Source: Rhodosorus marinus
Lineage: Eukaryota; Rhodophyta; Stylonematophyceae; Stylonematales; Stylonemataceae
Direction: 5' to 3'
DNA length: 64,000 bases
Assembly: GCA_029953675.1 (NCBI GenBank)
Contig: JAMWBK010000002.1
Location: 1,674,001-1,738,000, forward strand
Part shown: piece by piece, positions 1 to 11,339 of the stretch
Position numbering within the stretch: the stretch's first letter is position 1
Layout: every line of letters starts with the position of its first letter
Notes under the pieces: generated by a model
What the model was told of the DNA's origin: nothing
The model's input: only the letters and a program-made list of their open reading frames with translations
Database searches by the model: none
Translations under genes and position numbers: made by a program

Positions 1-687
1 GTAGCCTTTATTCGGCAGATGGGTTGTCCCAGCACAGGAGCCATAAGAGTGTGACTATTCTCTGGAGCTCTAAAGGTTCAAGCAAATGTCATTAAGCAGA
101 GACGGGCTCCTCAAGCCTGGAACCGAAGCAGGATTATTCACTGGGAAGACTTTTTGTCGAGGGCAAACGTGTGCCAGTGTCCACAGATGCTGGGCCACAT
201 TATTTCCCAAAGGTCTATTCAAAAAAATTCCTTATTGTTTGTTTTTGTTATCTGTCAGCGAAAATCTGAGAAAACCAAACCAACCGTTTATTCTCGCAGA
301 ATACGAGTAGGCCGAAATTTTTCGTGAAAAGGGGCTTGGATATTCTTATAAAAAAATGAAATCGTGATCAATGGACACGCAGTGGACTGAACAGAGGGTC
401 TTGCGATCCTCCGAAAATGAGTGGGAGGGAAGGGGAGTTTTCTTCAGCGCGCGGCAGATGGGGAGCCTTTGAGTGCGGAACCGTGATCTTCGGAAGACTC
501 TTTATTTCTCTTGGATTTCGGAAGAGGCCCGGCAGGTGATCGTTAGGGAGAGGAAGAGGATTATGCGGGATAGATGCCGAAGGGAGCAATCTGGAGGTCT
601 AGATCATGAGAACAGCTGATGAATGACGCATTCAGTTGCGCATAATATAGGGTTTTCTTTTCGGAAAACAGAATAGAGCGCTGCAGA
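1..687. other. intergenic, upstream of the first sulfotransferase-like gene
   Basis: No convincing coding sequence is seen on either strand; the short open frames show no family resemblance. An A+T-rich stretch at 641-652 (CATAATATAGGG), about 40 bases before the ATG at 688, could be a core promoter element of the next gene. That reading rests only on position and composition. Confidence 0.4.
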
Positions 688-1701
688 ATGAGTCGGATAG
701 TATTTGCATGGGTTTGCTTTGTGAGCGTTGTGGGATTTGCGCGTGGAGAGGTAGACCGGATCCCAGAGTTGGACGAATGTGGTGAGAGTGGGCCTGCGGA
801 GACTTTCTTAATGGGTTTCTTGGGACATTCGGGGTCATCGGCAGTGATGTCGCAGCTCTATTTACACTCAGATCTACATGTTCCTTGGCCTCTGGAGCCG
901 ATGCAGAAATATATCAGGTCTCCCGAAGAAGGAGCGAAATGGACGGAGGACTTTTTTCTGACTGGAAAAGGCATGGGCTTGGTACCAGGGTTCAAACTGC
1001 GCCCAGGTCATATCGACGAGTCAGTGGAGCTTTGGTCGGAGCTCATTAGAAAGTATAACACGCGATTTATTCGCCAGGACAGGACAGATCTGCTCAAGGG
1101 TGCTATCGGGCTGTACTCCATTCGCGCAAGGTTTGACAGCTCCGCAGTTGCCGGTCTTGAGAAAGGGGAAGGTGAAACTCACTGCGCCCTACATCCAGAG
1201 CAGTGCTATTTTGAGATCGAGAATGTGCGCTTTTTCGCGTACTTGATGCATATGGTTCAGGACGGCATTCGGCAGCTTGATGATTTTGCCGACCTGCTGC
1301 CCTGGAAATGTCAGCTAAACGTCACCTACGAAGAGTACATGCATGACAAAGATGCAACTATGAAGAGAATATTTGATTTTATTGGCGTGGATTACCAAGA
1401 GCATGAATCGTCCTTCGAGAAGGCCCTTTCGGACAACCCATGCGAGACGGTGACAAACTATCAGCACGTTTGTGCGCAACTCTGGGGTTGCGAACAGTTC
1501 CAACCGTTCCTGGACAACGAAGAGCAAGGCTGCTACTGCCTTGACAAGGAACACCCGAGGAATGCAGAATTGTGCGATGTAGATGCGCTGATTGGCAGCG
1601 GTACCGTGCTGTGCCAGCGGCGACAAGAGAATGGGACAATGAAAATGTTCGCTTGTACAGGCGAGGAGATTGAGAACAAAACAAAACGACGTGATACGTA
1701 A
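688..1701 (+). CDS. secreted sulfotransferase-like protein
   Basis: An intronless 337-residue protein. It starts with a signal peptide (residues 1 to about 20, hydrophobic core FAWVCFVSVVGFA). A P-loop-like motif GHSGSS at residues 46-51 fits the 5'-phosphosulfate-binding loop of PAPS-dependent sulfotransferases. A stretch near residues 126-150 (RFIRQDR...IGLYSIRAR) fits the 3'-phosphate-binding region. From about residue 252 there is a cysteine-rich tail that is not part of the classical fold and is conserved in the paralog at 2647-3660, which has the same length. The family role would be sulfating a sugar or protein in the Golgi or outside the cell; the acceptor cannot be told. The enzyme assignment comes from motifs only; the secretion signal and paralogy are clear. 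The ATG is chosen because it directly precedes the signal peptide. Confidence 0.75.
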   Translation: MSRIVFAWVCFVSVVGFARGEVDRIPELDECGESGPAETFLMGFLGHSGSSAVMSQLYLHSDLHVPWPLEPMQKYIRSPEEGAKWTEDFFLTGKGMGLVPGFKLRPGHIDESVELWSELIRKYNTRFIRQDRTDLLKGAIGLYSIRARFDSSAVAGLEKGEGETHCALHPEQCYFEIENVRFFAYLMHMVQDGIRQLDDFADLLPWKCQLNVTYEEYMHDKDATMKRIFDFIGVDYQEHESSFEKALSDNPCETVTNYQHVCAQLWGCEQFQPFLDNEEQGCYCLDKEHPRNAELCDVDALIGSGTVLCQRRQENGTMKMFACTGEEIENKTKRRDT

Positions 1702-2646
1702 AGCGCTACATTTTTAATTCAGTTTTTCCTAACTCTTATTTTCCCGGAAGCGCGTACACTAGCTAGAGCTGAGTTTGTTCTCGCGTCCTTGCTGCATGGT
1801 CACGTTCCGCCTGGGACTGCACTCTTTGGCAAGCTTGGCTTGTGCGCTGCGTGTTCAAATGATGAGTTGTTTTTGGATACCTTCGTGCAAGGCCATAGCT
1901 TGAAACCTCACTCCGACTAGGAGAGCCGGTGATCGCTCCGCAGCGATGTGATTTGAGCTGTATCATCGCACTAGCTAGGACGCTTTTACTGGCCCCAAGT
2001 AGTTCAGGCGCTCGGACGTGATATCTGCAAATACGCGATCGAGCCATGTCAGTCAAATGAAACAGTTGAAAAGGGCATGTATGTGGTGCCATGTTCTCCA
2101 AGTCAATGACCTCACGTCCGGAGGGAGAAGCAGGACCATAGTCTTAAGGATGTACACAAAAGTTACAAGGGCTCCTAAGCACGTCTTGCGGTAGGGTCTG
2201 CTCATACCTTGGATATTCTAGTTATAGCTCGGACATGAGCATGTCAAAGGTCCTCCGGATTGTTTGACATCAGGATGTATCGCCCTTTAGGGGTAACGCC
2301 CTTCAGGATGTAACGCCCTTCAGGATGTAACGCCCTTCAGGATGTAACGCCCTTCAGGATGTAACGCCCTTCAATATTTAACGCCCATCAGGATTTAACG
2401 CCCTTCAGGATGTCACGCCCATCAGATGCAACGCCCATCAGGATGTATCACACGTCAGGATGTAGCGTCCATCACGCTTGGCTGTCAAAAAGGGCCCAAC
2501 AATGTACCAGACACGCATGAAGTTAACGCTATCTGTTAATGGCTAGGGTTTTCATGGGGTTGAGCTGTATGGCGAGCCCTCGAACATCGATAATGCTTGA
2601 TATGCTATTTTTATAGTCCTACTTTGCATGATCTACAGCATACTTT
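1702..2646. other. gene-free spacer between convergent paralogs
   Basis: It holds the 3' flanks of the two sulfotransferase-like genes and a short tandem-repeat array at 2271-2472. I see no gene, and the open frame on the minus strand at 1763-2101 has no protein-like character. Confidence 0.5.
2271..2472. repeat. 17-base tandem repeat array
   Basis: About twelve copies of a 17-base unit (CAGGATGTAACGCCCTT) lie head to tail. The four central copies are identical. Copies toward the right end vary at one to four positions (for example CAATATTTAACGCCCAT) and one is a base short. Such homogeneous centres with degenerate edges are typical of slippage or unequal exchange. The array lies in the 3' intergenic space of two convergent genes, so a transcript-end role is possible but unproven. 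Confidence 0.9.
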
Positions 2647-3660
2647 CTACTCGTTCACGTCTCCGTCATTTCCATCTAGTGATGAGCACGCCACCTGCCT
2701 GACGTGCCCATTCTCCGTAACGACCTTACAGAGCTCTTTCTCGGCATTGTTGTGCACCGTCCTCCGGTCGCAAAGGTCAGGATTGATAGGCGAACTGGGC
2801 TTGTTTTCACAGAAGCAGCCGTTCTCAGGATCTTCAATGTAGGGTTGGAAGTCTCCGCATCCCCAGAATAGAGTACAGATTTCTTGGTAGTTGCTGATAA
2901 TCTGACAAGGACTGCGCGGCAAAGCCTTATGATACAAGGGCTCCCTAAATTCTTTGGGAACACCAAGGAAGTCGTAGATGCGATTCACTTCCGTCTCCAT
3001 GTCCTTGTCAAAATCCTCGTACTTCACGTACATCAGGCAAGGCCACTTTAGGTTTCTGGCAATCTCCAGCGTACCCTCCCTGGTGTCCAAGGACTTCCAC
3101 AGTAACAAACTGAATAAATTGATGTCGTCGATAGGAAAGCGGCAGAGCTCTGGGTGAAGCTCACAGTGCTCCTCCGAAGTCTCGTTCTTCAACCCCATCT
3201 GCGAAGAGAGGTCATTGCGAGCTCGGATCGCGAAAAGACCCACGGCGGACATCCAGGGGTTCTCGCGGTAATTCACAACCAGCCGGGTATCATATTTGTC
3301 TATCAGTCCCTGCCAGAGATCCTCCCCACCACGAATGTTTCCCGGGCGAACCTTAAAACCGGGCGACAACTCCTCCCGACCTTCAGCCAGGACTTTGTCG
3401 AAAATAAGTTGTGACGTTAGCATTGACTCTTTTGCATGGAAGTTCATCGATATGAGCGGCTCAGTATTCCTGGGCACAAACAGCCTTGAGTTCTGAGCCA
3501 AAATAGACATCAGCGCTGTCGACCCAGAATGTCCCACGAATCCAAGAACAAACGTTTTCGCCCTCCCTGCGCATTGGGTCTCCGGTTCAAGCTCTGTAGA
3601 ACTTGCGACCGAAGCCAAAAGTCCTAACATTGCAGAAAGGAGAAGCTTTTTCAACTCCAT
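2647..3660 (-). CDS. secreted sulfotransferase-like protein (paralog)
   Basis: An intronless 337-residue protein, convergent with and paralogous to the gene at 688-1701. It has a signal peptide (MELKKLLLSAMLGLLASVAS), a P-loop-like GHSGST at residues 43-48, and a stretch VVNYRENPWMSAVGLFAIR matching the 3'-phosphate-binding segment, where NYREN is nearer the family pattern than the RQDRT of its neighbour. The cysteine-rich C-terminal region follows the paralog closely (NYQ.(I/V)C...WGC..FQP, then GC(F/Y)C). Family knowledge points to PAPS-dependent sulfation in the secretory pathway. The acceptor is unknown, and a non-catalytic secreted role cannot be excluded. A TATA-like sequence lies in the upstream region near 3791-3800. 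Confidence 0.75.
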   Translation of the reverse strand: MELKKLLLSAMLGLLASVASSTELEPETQCAGRAKTFVLGFVGHSGSTALMSILAQNSRLFVPRNTEPLISMNFHAKESMLTSQLIFDKVLAEGREELSPGFKVRPGNIRGGEDLWQGLIDKYDTRLVVNYRENPWMSAVGLFAIRARNDLSSQMGLKNETSEEHCELHPELCRFPIDDINLFSLLLWKSLDTREGTLEIARNLKWPCLMYVKYEDFDKDMETEVNRIYDFLGVPKEFREPLYHKALPRSPCQIISNYQEICTLFWGCGDFQPYIEDPENGCFCENKPSSPINPDLCDRRTVHNNAEKELCKVVTENGHVRQVACSSLDGNDGDVNE

Positions 3661-5126
3661 CGCTTGCGTTCAATACTATCAGGTACTCCAGCTCCACACA
3701 CTCCAGCTTTCCTTTTCGTGCGTCCTCTCCCAGATGCAGTCAACTAACTGTAGCTCTGCTGACTCCCTACCAAGCACTGAACGAGCAGCAACATATAATC
3801 TAGCAAAACCGTGCGAATCGACCTCTACAACGCCAGGACAGGGTTATGCCGTGAGTCAGAAAATCGAAAAAACCGAATGGACAAAAATCCCTTCTGGATA
3901 CCTTCATAATGCCATGTAATGAAAACCCTTGGTGACGAATGTGCACGTTTGTCCCCTAGCGCTTTCATTAGTAGAGAGGGAGCTTAACCATTGGAAGCGA
4001 TCCAAAACGTAAGCAAAACCAACCAATCCCTCCCAAGCTTGGAATTTTGTCCTAGTAAAACACATAAAAACGTGCCTCAACCCAGGGCGAAAGGACCAAT
4101 CAACGGTATGTAACCAATCCAAATCATCCAGCCAGCGAGGCAGCACCTCAAAAGTCTGCAAGCAAACGTATGAACATATTGATTGTGCGTTCAGTCATTT
4201 ATTATATACGGTCTAGGGTGCTTTTTTCCGAAATATTTACACCCATTTCTGGATGTTATCCACTAGTGATGCAGCACGTGCAGCAACACAGGAGCCCAGC
4301 ATTCCTCGTTTAACCCAATCATTTCTCGATATCTCCTGCCAATGCGAGGAGCCTGTTGCATTTAGGGAAAAGCCCGAACTGATGCCCTGAGTTCGGTTCA
4401 ATACCCTCCGAAGTCAATGAGAATCGACTATCGGGAATAATCAAGAGCCTACATGATCTTAATAATGACTTCTATTGTCCCAAGAAATTGTTCTCCTTTT
4501 TGCCTGTTGAAATTTCGACTGAAACGCGTGGGAGCATGCCCTTGTTCTTGAGGGATTGTATGTCCCCTTCTTTGGCCCTACTGACGGATGCAGAGTATGA
4601 GACCATGCACTCCACCCTCGCCAGTCCGCTCAGTTGGAGCTGCCGTATATTCGTCTTCAACGCTTATACAGAAGCCCTTCAGCGGTACTGCGTAGGCCGG
4701 GTCACAAATTTTTATTCAACCCATGTTCGATCTTACGATCTGAATGGGGAGCCAGCCGGCTTCTGTGAACACGCGTACTAACACGGAGGCTTGTGAATTA
4801 TATTTCGAGGATCGCATGCCCACCTTTCCAACGCTGGAGGGTATTCTAGAATATGCATATTTCGTTAGGGTTTGTGTGGGACTGGAGATCCATCTGAAGC
4901 TTGAGAAGTGACAGAGTCGTGGGTCACGGATTCGTGGAAGGACTTTCTGAACTGTTAAGGATCGAGATGCGGCTTGGTGTTGATTCATGTACGCAAGGCC
5001 TGGGTCTATGGGAAGGAGAACGGTATTTGAGGTGAAGGGGGTGGGGGGTTGGTGGTGGTGGTGGTGAGTGCTATACGGGGCCTCGTGGTAGAAGTCGTGT
5101 CGTAAATCTTCCGAAACCACTGGAGC
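3661..5126. other. intergenic region, no recognised gene
   Basis: Both strands were read. Open frames at 3904-4161 (-) and 4488-4781 (+) encode nothing I recognise. A G-rich tract (5030-5068, runs GGGGG and repeated GGT) lies just upstream of the Mg2+ transporter gene and may be part of its promoter or 5' leader. Confidence 0.4.
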
Positions 5127-6819
5127 ATGAAAAATGTGATACTTTTTAGCAGCCCTTGTAGTCTCGAGAGTAGCAAACGAAACCGAGGGGCCAAGGTTTC
5201 CTGCTGCGTGGAAAAAGGCATGGACGTCAAGATGGTACGCGGCATGAAGCTGCAGAGGGATCAGATTTCCTCAGTCCTTGGTTTTGCTGCAGTGCCAGCT
5301 GAGTTGTATCCAGCCTATCACCACCAGAATCTTGACAATTCGCGGAATGGTGCGTTAAAGCCGGCTTCCTGCGCCGTAGAGGAACTAAGGGAAATGCTTC
5401 GCGCTCGGTTAAGTTTGTTTTTCTAACTGGCGGGGTGCCTATGCTTTTACTTGTTGAGCGCAGGGTTAGGGCCTAAGCCGGAGGCACTAACTGTTCCCTC
5501 TGGAACGACCGTCTCAGAATGCGTCGACTTCTTGGGCCGCTTAAGGGAGATGGAGTCCAGAGATGGGAAATCGTTTTCAATTCTTGATAGACTGTTTGTG
5601 GTTGACCAGCTGGTCGGCAGAGAAAAACTTGTTGGGTATGTGACAATGTTGGACCTCTTACTGGCAAAACCAGACGAGTTCGTCGAGGTGCGGTGTTCAT
5701 GTATTTAAGTGTCTTCCGGAACTGCCTAGCCAATAATATCGCCTCCTGGAATTTCCTGTTTTTGTTCGACGTAGACTAACGTATGCCTTGTGTTCTCTTC
5801 TTGCTTTTTTTTCCGTTTTCCCAAAAAGAACGTGTCGAGGACAAATGAACTCGTCTTGAGCATCGACGATGACATGGAGCACGTCTTGAGAAAACTCAGA
5901 AGGGATAATGTCCTGATTGCCCCAGTCGTAGACGTTGAGGAAAAGCTTGTTGGTGTACTGACTGCCAGTGACATGATTCGCGAACTTGAGTTCGAGGCTA
6001 CGGACGACCTACTTAGGTATGGAGGCGTAGGAGGAGATGAGGAAACGGTAAGCTGGTGGGGTTTACGACCGTCCTTGCTACTCTTCGAGTTGTCTTACAT
6101 TCGATGGGGTTTGGCTTTGCTTCTCTGGGCTAAATCCGGCATTCGTTCTGTACTGTATTCGTAGGCTGAGTCGTACTTTGGGACCTCAATCAGGAAACTG
6201 TTTTTGGGAAGAATCACGTGGTTGGTCGGTCTTCTTATGCTCCAAAGCCTCTCTTCCATCGTTTTAGGGCGGTACCAATCGCTTATTGAGGCCAACGTGG
6301 TACTCGCGCTGTTCTTGACGATGTTGACCGGAACCGGTGGGAACGCCGGGAACCAGTCCTCTGCCTTAATCATCCGCGGTCTAGCGACAGGTGAAATACG
6401 GAGAGAGAACTATTCTAGGGTGGTTATGAAAGAGATTGCTGTAAGATTGGTTCATCACGAGCTGCCCGAGAGGAAGCCGAACACCTCTTTTGCCTTTTTT
6501 CCCATGATTTGCTTTTAACGGTTCGCTCGCTGGGGTGCTCTCCGATTAGGTTGGGATTTCGTTATCTTTTGTTCTTGCAATCGTGAGCTTTGGCAGAGTC
6601 TATCTTACGACAGGGTCCAACGTTCTCTCCTCGTTCACCGTATCAATTGCCGTGTTGCTTACCACTGTTTTTGCAATTCTTGGTGGTACAGTTGCGCCCA
6701 TGCTCCTAGAGCGAGTCGGCGTTGATCCGTGCAACTGTGCAAGTCCTGCGCTGGCCACTCTCACTGATGTAGGGGGTGTTCTTATTCTATGTTCGCTGGC
6801 ATCGATCCTCCTGCGTTAA
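5127..6819 (+). CDS. mgtE-like: MgtE-type magnesium transporter, five exons
   Basis: Exons deduced at 5127-5412, 5464-5687, 5829-6047, 6165-6440 and 6550-6819, all with GT-AG introns (the first only 51 bases), give 424 residues in phase. Exons 2-3 encode two CBS-like segments (LVGYVTMLDLLLAKPDEF and LVGVLTASDMI). Exons 4-5 encode the membrane domain, with the family signature GTGGNAGNQSSALIIRGLA and the final helices containing LTDVGGVLILCSLASILL. Bacterial MgtE is a homodimeric Mg2+ channel gated by an N-terminal helical domain plus CBS domains. Here that N domain is absent; instead about 95 residues rich in S, K, R and C precede the first CBS, which could be an organelle leader. The start ATG is therefore the least certain part. 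Family assignment is firm; subcellular site is inference. Confidence 0.88.
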
Positions 6820-8580
6820 CGCAGATTCGATATGCTGCCATGGGTGTACAACAGATCGACTTGGGTAAGAGATACGTGCGGAGGGTATGATTCGGGTGAG
6901 AAAAGTTCGTTGCAGGTTGCCGGAGATGCAATGGCTTGCGCCAACCCAGGACATGCTGGAGACGGTCGGATACCGCATTTGGCTTGAGCAAAAAGTTTTC
7001 CTCTTTTGAGTGCTGCTTTTCTACTCCGTGGGAGCCAGACGAGGAGAAGCACTGCAGTTGTTGTAGGAGAGCAGGTTCATTACCTAAGACATTTCGGGGT
7101 TTTTGATGTTTTCGTCTGTTATGGGAGCAATGCGCTCTCGGGGAGAACCCTCTCTGAAGCGACGTATTCGGGAGCATACTTCATATGGAGGCCAGCATTT
7201 ACACAAATTAACTCTGTCAACAATAGTAGAACTCGAGCAGCTTAATCTCTTAACGAGTCTGGAGCAGAAAGTCACCGACTTCAGTCGAGGTGGTTGCTTG
7301 CGGACGATCTGGATGGGTGTACGCGACGATAATGCACCCTCTTAAGTGCCTTGGGATCGGGTCTAGGAACCATCTTGCTTCAGCCTGTGCTGAGGACAAA
7401 ATCCGCCGCTTTTGCGATGAGCGTTGCCCGCGTCTACCGAGAGTTCAAGATTGTTATTCACAATAAATGTCTACACGCAAAGGATATGGAATCTCTTTGA
7501 ACAGGGAAAAAGAACAGTTCTACAGGCCTTCCCTGAGGGCCCAGGCTTGAGATGGGACCAAGCTGCCTGGGTCCTTTTCGGGCTTGAGGTTGTTTTAGAC
7601 TTGAAACCTGACTTGCTCTTTGGAGACCATTCGAGGATACAACGAATGCAAGTTCTCTAGGAGGACGAAGCGCAGCTTCAACTACGCTCATCAGTGAGAA
7701 TTACGAATTAGGTGATTAACAAGTACGTCGAGCGATGCTATATCAGAGGCAACATGTGGTCCCACTCAAAACACAGCCAAGTTCTCCTCAGTTCTTCTTC
7801 GTTGCATCTCTTAGCTAGTTTTATAGGCAAGCGACGATCATTAGGTTGACGCTCAGACATCGACTTTCGCGCTCTCACTTGGAGGTGTAAAACTTGAGTG
7901 TCTGCCCTAGCTGGTTTTAACTCTGGGACTCAAAACGCATGGAGTTTTGACCTAGCCATTGCGAGCTTTTAATCTGGGTCATGGTTAGCACCTGGCAATG
8001 CCTGCAATTCGCCGATAGTCGGCCGATGCCTCCTGGACATCAGCCCGGCAACAACAAATGCGCCAGCAACAGAAAGAAGCACTGATCCACACCCAAGTTG
8101 ATGAGTTGACGCAACTAATGTTTGTAGAGAAGCAAAGTTTTCCACGGATGGTGTACTCCATATTTCTCCAAAGTTTTCATTCCAATGACAGAGTAACCGT
8201 TCTCGCGCCGCTAAATTGTTACCTGAACTGTGGCGTGTGCGCAGTGAGCAAACATCATTGCTCCAGCGACTGGCAAGGCCAAGATGAAGTTGCTCTTGGG
8301 GGCCCGATTGCCGGAGAAAGAGTCGCATGTGGTCCGAATTCGCCCGTCGTCAGCCGAGGAGCGAGGTGCTTCTCAGCGAGCCTTCGTGAATCAGGACTCA
8401 GGTTTCCGGAAGGATAGCTCTACTTGACTAGTGCTTAGATCCTCGCCTTCCTAGAAGCGTTAGTTCGCGAGCTCTGTGCCTAGTTCACGCACGCTTTACC
8501 TAAATGACATAGTCCCCATGTTCCTTGTGACTGACCACAAAGGAAACGTCTCTCGTTTAGAATTGCGTTTTCCAGGCACG
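6820..8580. other. intergenic between convergent genes, no recognised gene
   Basis: This region lies between the stop of the Mg2+ transporter (+) and the stop of the poly(A) polymerase (-). Several open frames (7103-7345 +, 7424-7660 +, 7969-8328 -) were read, and frame joins with introns were tried. A hydrophobic segment on the minus strand near 8230-8330 ends at a good donor (TTCAG/GTAACA), so a small intron-bearing membrane gene is possible here, but I could not build a convincing one. Confidence 0.35.
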
Positions 8581-11339
8581 CTATCTCTGCCCGTTCCTGT
8601 TCGTCATGTTCGCAGCTAGCTGCTGTAAGTATGAGTACAAGTCAAGAGCTCCCAGAGCTTGTGGCGGCGGGGGGGGCAATCCCAACGCAGCCAAAGCAGC
8701 TAGATCCGTCGGCGGTATCGGACTCGATTGTCTCATGTTAGATTGGTTGCCGACCAGCGGAGGTGGCAGTGGAATCCCCTGAGGAACTGGGATTGGTGGC
8801 ATTGGTTGGTTAACAGGAACTCCGGGGATGACGCGGTTCGAAGGATTGTACTCCTGCGCTGAAAACGGGTCCAGAGCTTGGCTCGCGCCAGGCTCTAACC
8901 GTGGCTGGGAAGTTGACTGTCCCGCCAAAGCTAGGAGCAAAGACTGAATCCCACCCGGGGTTTGGGCCGAGTTGTGAGCCGGCGGCAGTTGGCCTTGGAG
9001 TGCCAGCGCTTGCATCATTTGCATTGCCGAGGCCTGAATTTCTGGTTGCTGGGGTGAGCACTCCGGTGGAACAGTGACAGGTTGCAGCTGCTGCTTCGGT
9101 AACTCGCTAGGAAACGCTGTTGGCTTGTACGCGTACACCGGCAGAGGTTCATATTTCTCGTCAGACAGCTCCCCATCTTCATCTGAATCCGTGTTCGCCG
9201 AAGCACGCGCTTTCTTCGAATTCTCCGCTTCATCTGGTTGATTCTCCTGGCTCACAAAGTGTCGACGACTCCAAATGAGATCATCGACATGCAAGATCGA
9301 GCTCAACGGTGTTGGGTGCTCCTCGGATTCTTGATCTGGCCGCCACGCCTGCAGCAGTTTACGTGCATTGTTGAGAGCCTTCCTAATGGTCAACGCCGCA
9401 AAACTGTTTCTAGCAATCTCGCTGTGGTCGCCCTGCGGATCCTCGACAGAAAACAACATTGGCTGGTACGTATCTAGCCCATACTTGTCAAGCTTCTTAT
9501 AGTAGCTTCCTCCCTCAAGTACAGCTACGCCCGTATAGCAATTGTTAAATACTTCCCCGTACAGCTCGAAGAAATCCATGAGCATGTCCCCCAACGCGTT
9601 TGCTGGTCTTGGGAAATTAAATTGGTGCATTTGCAGATGTGAAAGCGTCAAGAGAAACAACGCATAAGAGCCCAAACCCCCACGAAAAACCTGTGAAGAC
9701 GTGCAGAAAGGTGTAAAAATACAATTCTGAGCTGCCATGATACAGGTCTAACTACGGGGTAAACCACGTGTTCCAGCCTGCGCCTATACCTCGCCGAGAT
9801 TTCTTTGTTGAAGGAAGCACTTTATGACCATCAACAGTGGCTTCAATGAAGGGAAGTCCTCGATGTGTTTCCGGATGAACGCGACGTTGTTGGGGCCGCT
9901 TTCTTGATTGAAGGAAATATCACACTGCACATTTGTCTCTCGATCCACCAATTTCACTAGCGGAACTCTTGCCTTGTCAATAACCTGAAAACAAACACGT
10001 TAGATGCTGCAATCCGTTCTCAAAGGACGGGGCTGAGCGCGGCCACCAAAAATGAACATCAGCACACCTGAATCCTGCGTAAGAAGCCGGGTTTCTTCCG
10101 GAGTTCATCGGCAAGCGTGTTTAAATCCTCCGTGGATCCTTTCCCGGGGCTCTCGAACACGCAAACGTCAATGTCACTCGAGGGTAGGTAGAGGCCTGTT
10201 GCGAATGACCCGAAAACAACGACCTTTGCAGAAGGCCAGATGATCTTGACAACCTCCTCCACACGATCCAGCAATCTCAGACGCTTTTGATGCTCTGCAT
10301 CAGTAGGCGTGACGAAACGACAGAAGTCGAGAATTTCGTAATGTAGTGTGACCTTTCCGCGTTTGCACAAGACTTGAGTTAGTGAGAAAGCGTTTGCAAA
10401 AAGCAATCTGTTCGCAGCTAACCACAACGAGTTTGCTCCGTGCTCTCAGGGAGGTGAGATTCGCGTAGGCCTGTCTTTAGCCGCAAGGCTTACGCCCATC
10501 CGGTGCGCTTCGAATTGGAATAAATGAGGATCCTGAGCATCGCGCATCTTCGGCGAAGCTTATCCGACCTGCACTTAACGAGCAATTCGCCTCTCGTTCT
10601 TGACTTGGACGATTTAACCAACCATTTTGTTCGTGCTATGCTTCAACGCGAAAAGCAGCTCTTCACTTCGAACCCAAGGGGGAAGCACTCCCGCACTTGC
10701 TTCGTCAACCTGTTCGCCCTCCTCAAGCTTTGCAGTGACATTGTCAGCCTTCTCCTCATCATCAGACGACGAGAACTTTAGAAAATCCTAGCCCGGCGCA
10801 AGCACAAAGAGGCACGGTAAAAGGGCCATTCAGTGACGGTAGCGGTTAACAATTCCGAACTGTGGGGCATCGTATCCGGGCCTTGCGCGCTCAGTATCTC
10901 GGGGCTAGGAGAACTTCACTCGCGTGGGATACATAGGGCTCCGTTTACGTGTCCTCATTCTGACAGCCATCCTGATGCTAAGAGGCAGTGGCAACATACA
11001 TCAGAAGATGCTTTCATCTGCCTTTTGTTTCCTCGCTTGTCTCCATTGAAGAGGGAGAACACTTGATCCGACTTGCGTCGGACAGGAGTTTCGGATGCCA
11101 CTCCATCCAGCGGCTCGAGCTTAATTTCTTTCCAAGCTGAAAAGCAAATCATATTCATGACATCTGTGTTAGCATAGAGGTCTACGCCAGCTCGCAGAGT
11201 CTGCACAAGAGAACAGGCACCGGTTCATCACTGGACTACTACCTTCAGGAGCTCCAGGTTCCTCCTCAGGGTGCACTTTGTCCTCAGATGAATCGTCATC
11301 GGATAGATACATCAGCAGCCTCCCTGCCGCCGCCCGCAT
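8581..11339 (-). CDS. TRF4-like: non-canonical poly(A) polymerase, TRF4/TENT4 family, six exons
   Basis: Exons deduced on the minus strand: 11339-11243, 11136-11000, 10787-10667, 10372-10068, 9984-9790 and 9690-8581, in phase throughout, giving 654 residues. An acidic N-terminal part (SDDDSSED; SSSDDEEK) is followed by PPWVR and the family segment LHYEILDF. The nucleotidyltransferase core is VFGSFATGLYLPSSDIDVCVF (about residues 170-190), with the catalytic carboxylates in DIDV. Next come DISFN, the central-domain helices SLKPLLMVIKCFLQQRNLGEVFRGGLGSYAL, and a PAP-associated segment (NALGDMLMDFFELYGEVFN). The last 200 residues are P/Q-rich and low-complexity. In yeast and animals such enzymes add short A tails to nuclear RNAs and feed them to the exosome (TRAMP); that role is by homology. 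The splice choice at exon 3-4 restores the spacing between PPW and LH seen in relatives. Confidence 0.9.

Noticed and set aside
1315-1684. Overlapping minus-strand open frames of about 100 codons
   Set aside because: They are antisense to the conserved cysteine-rich end of the sulfotransferase-like gene.
2271-2472. CRISPR-like array
   Set aside because: The repeats are directly adjacent with no spacers, and the genome is eukaryotic.
8058-8417. Two opposing open frames of 119 codons, one with a hydrophobic stretch
   Set aside because: Neither resembles a known protein, and splice joins gave no consistent product; left as uncharacterised.
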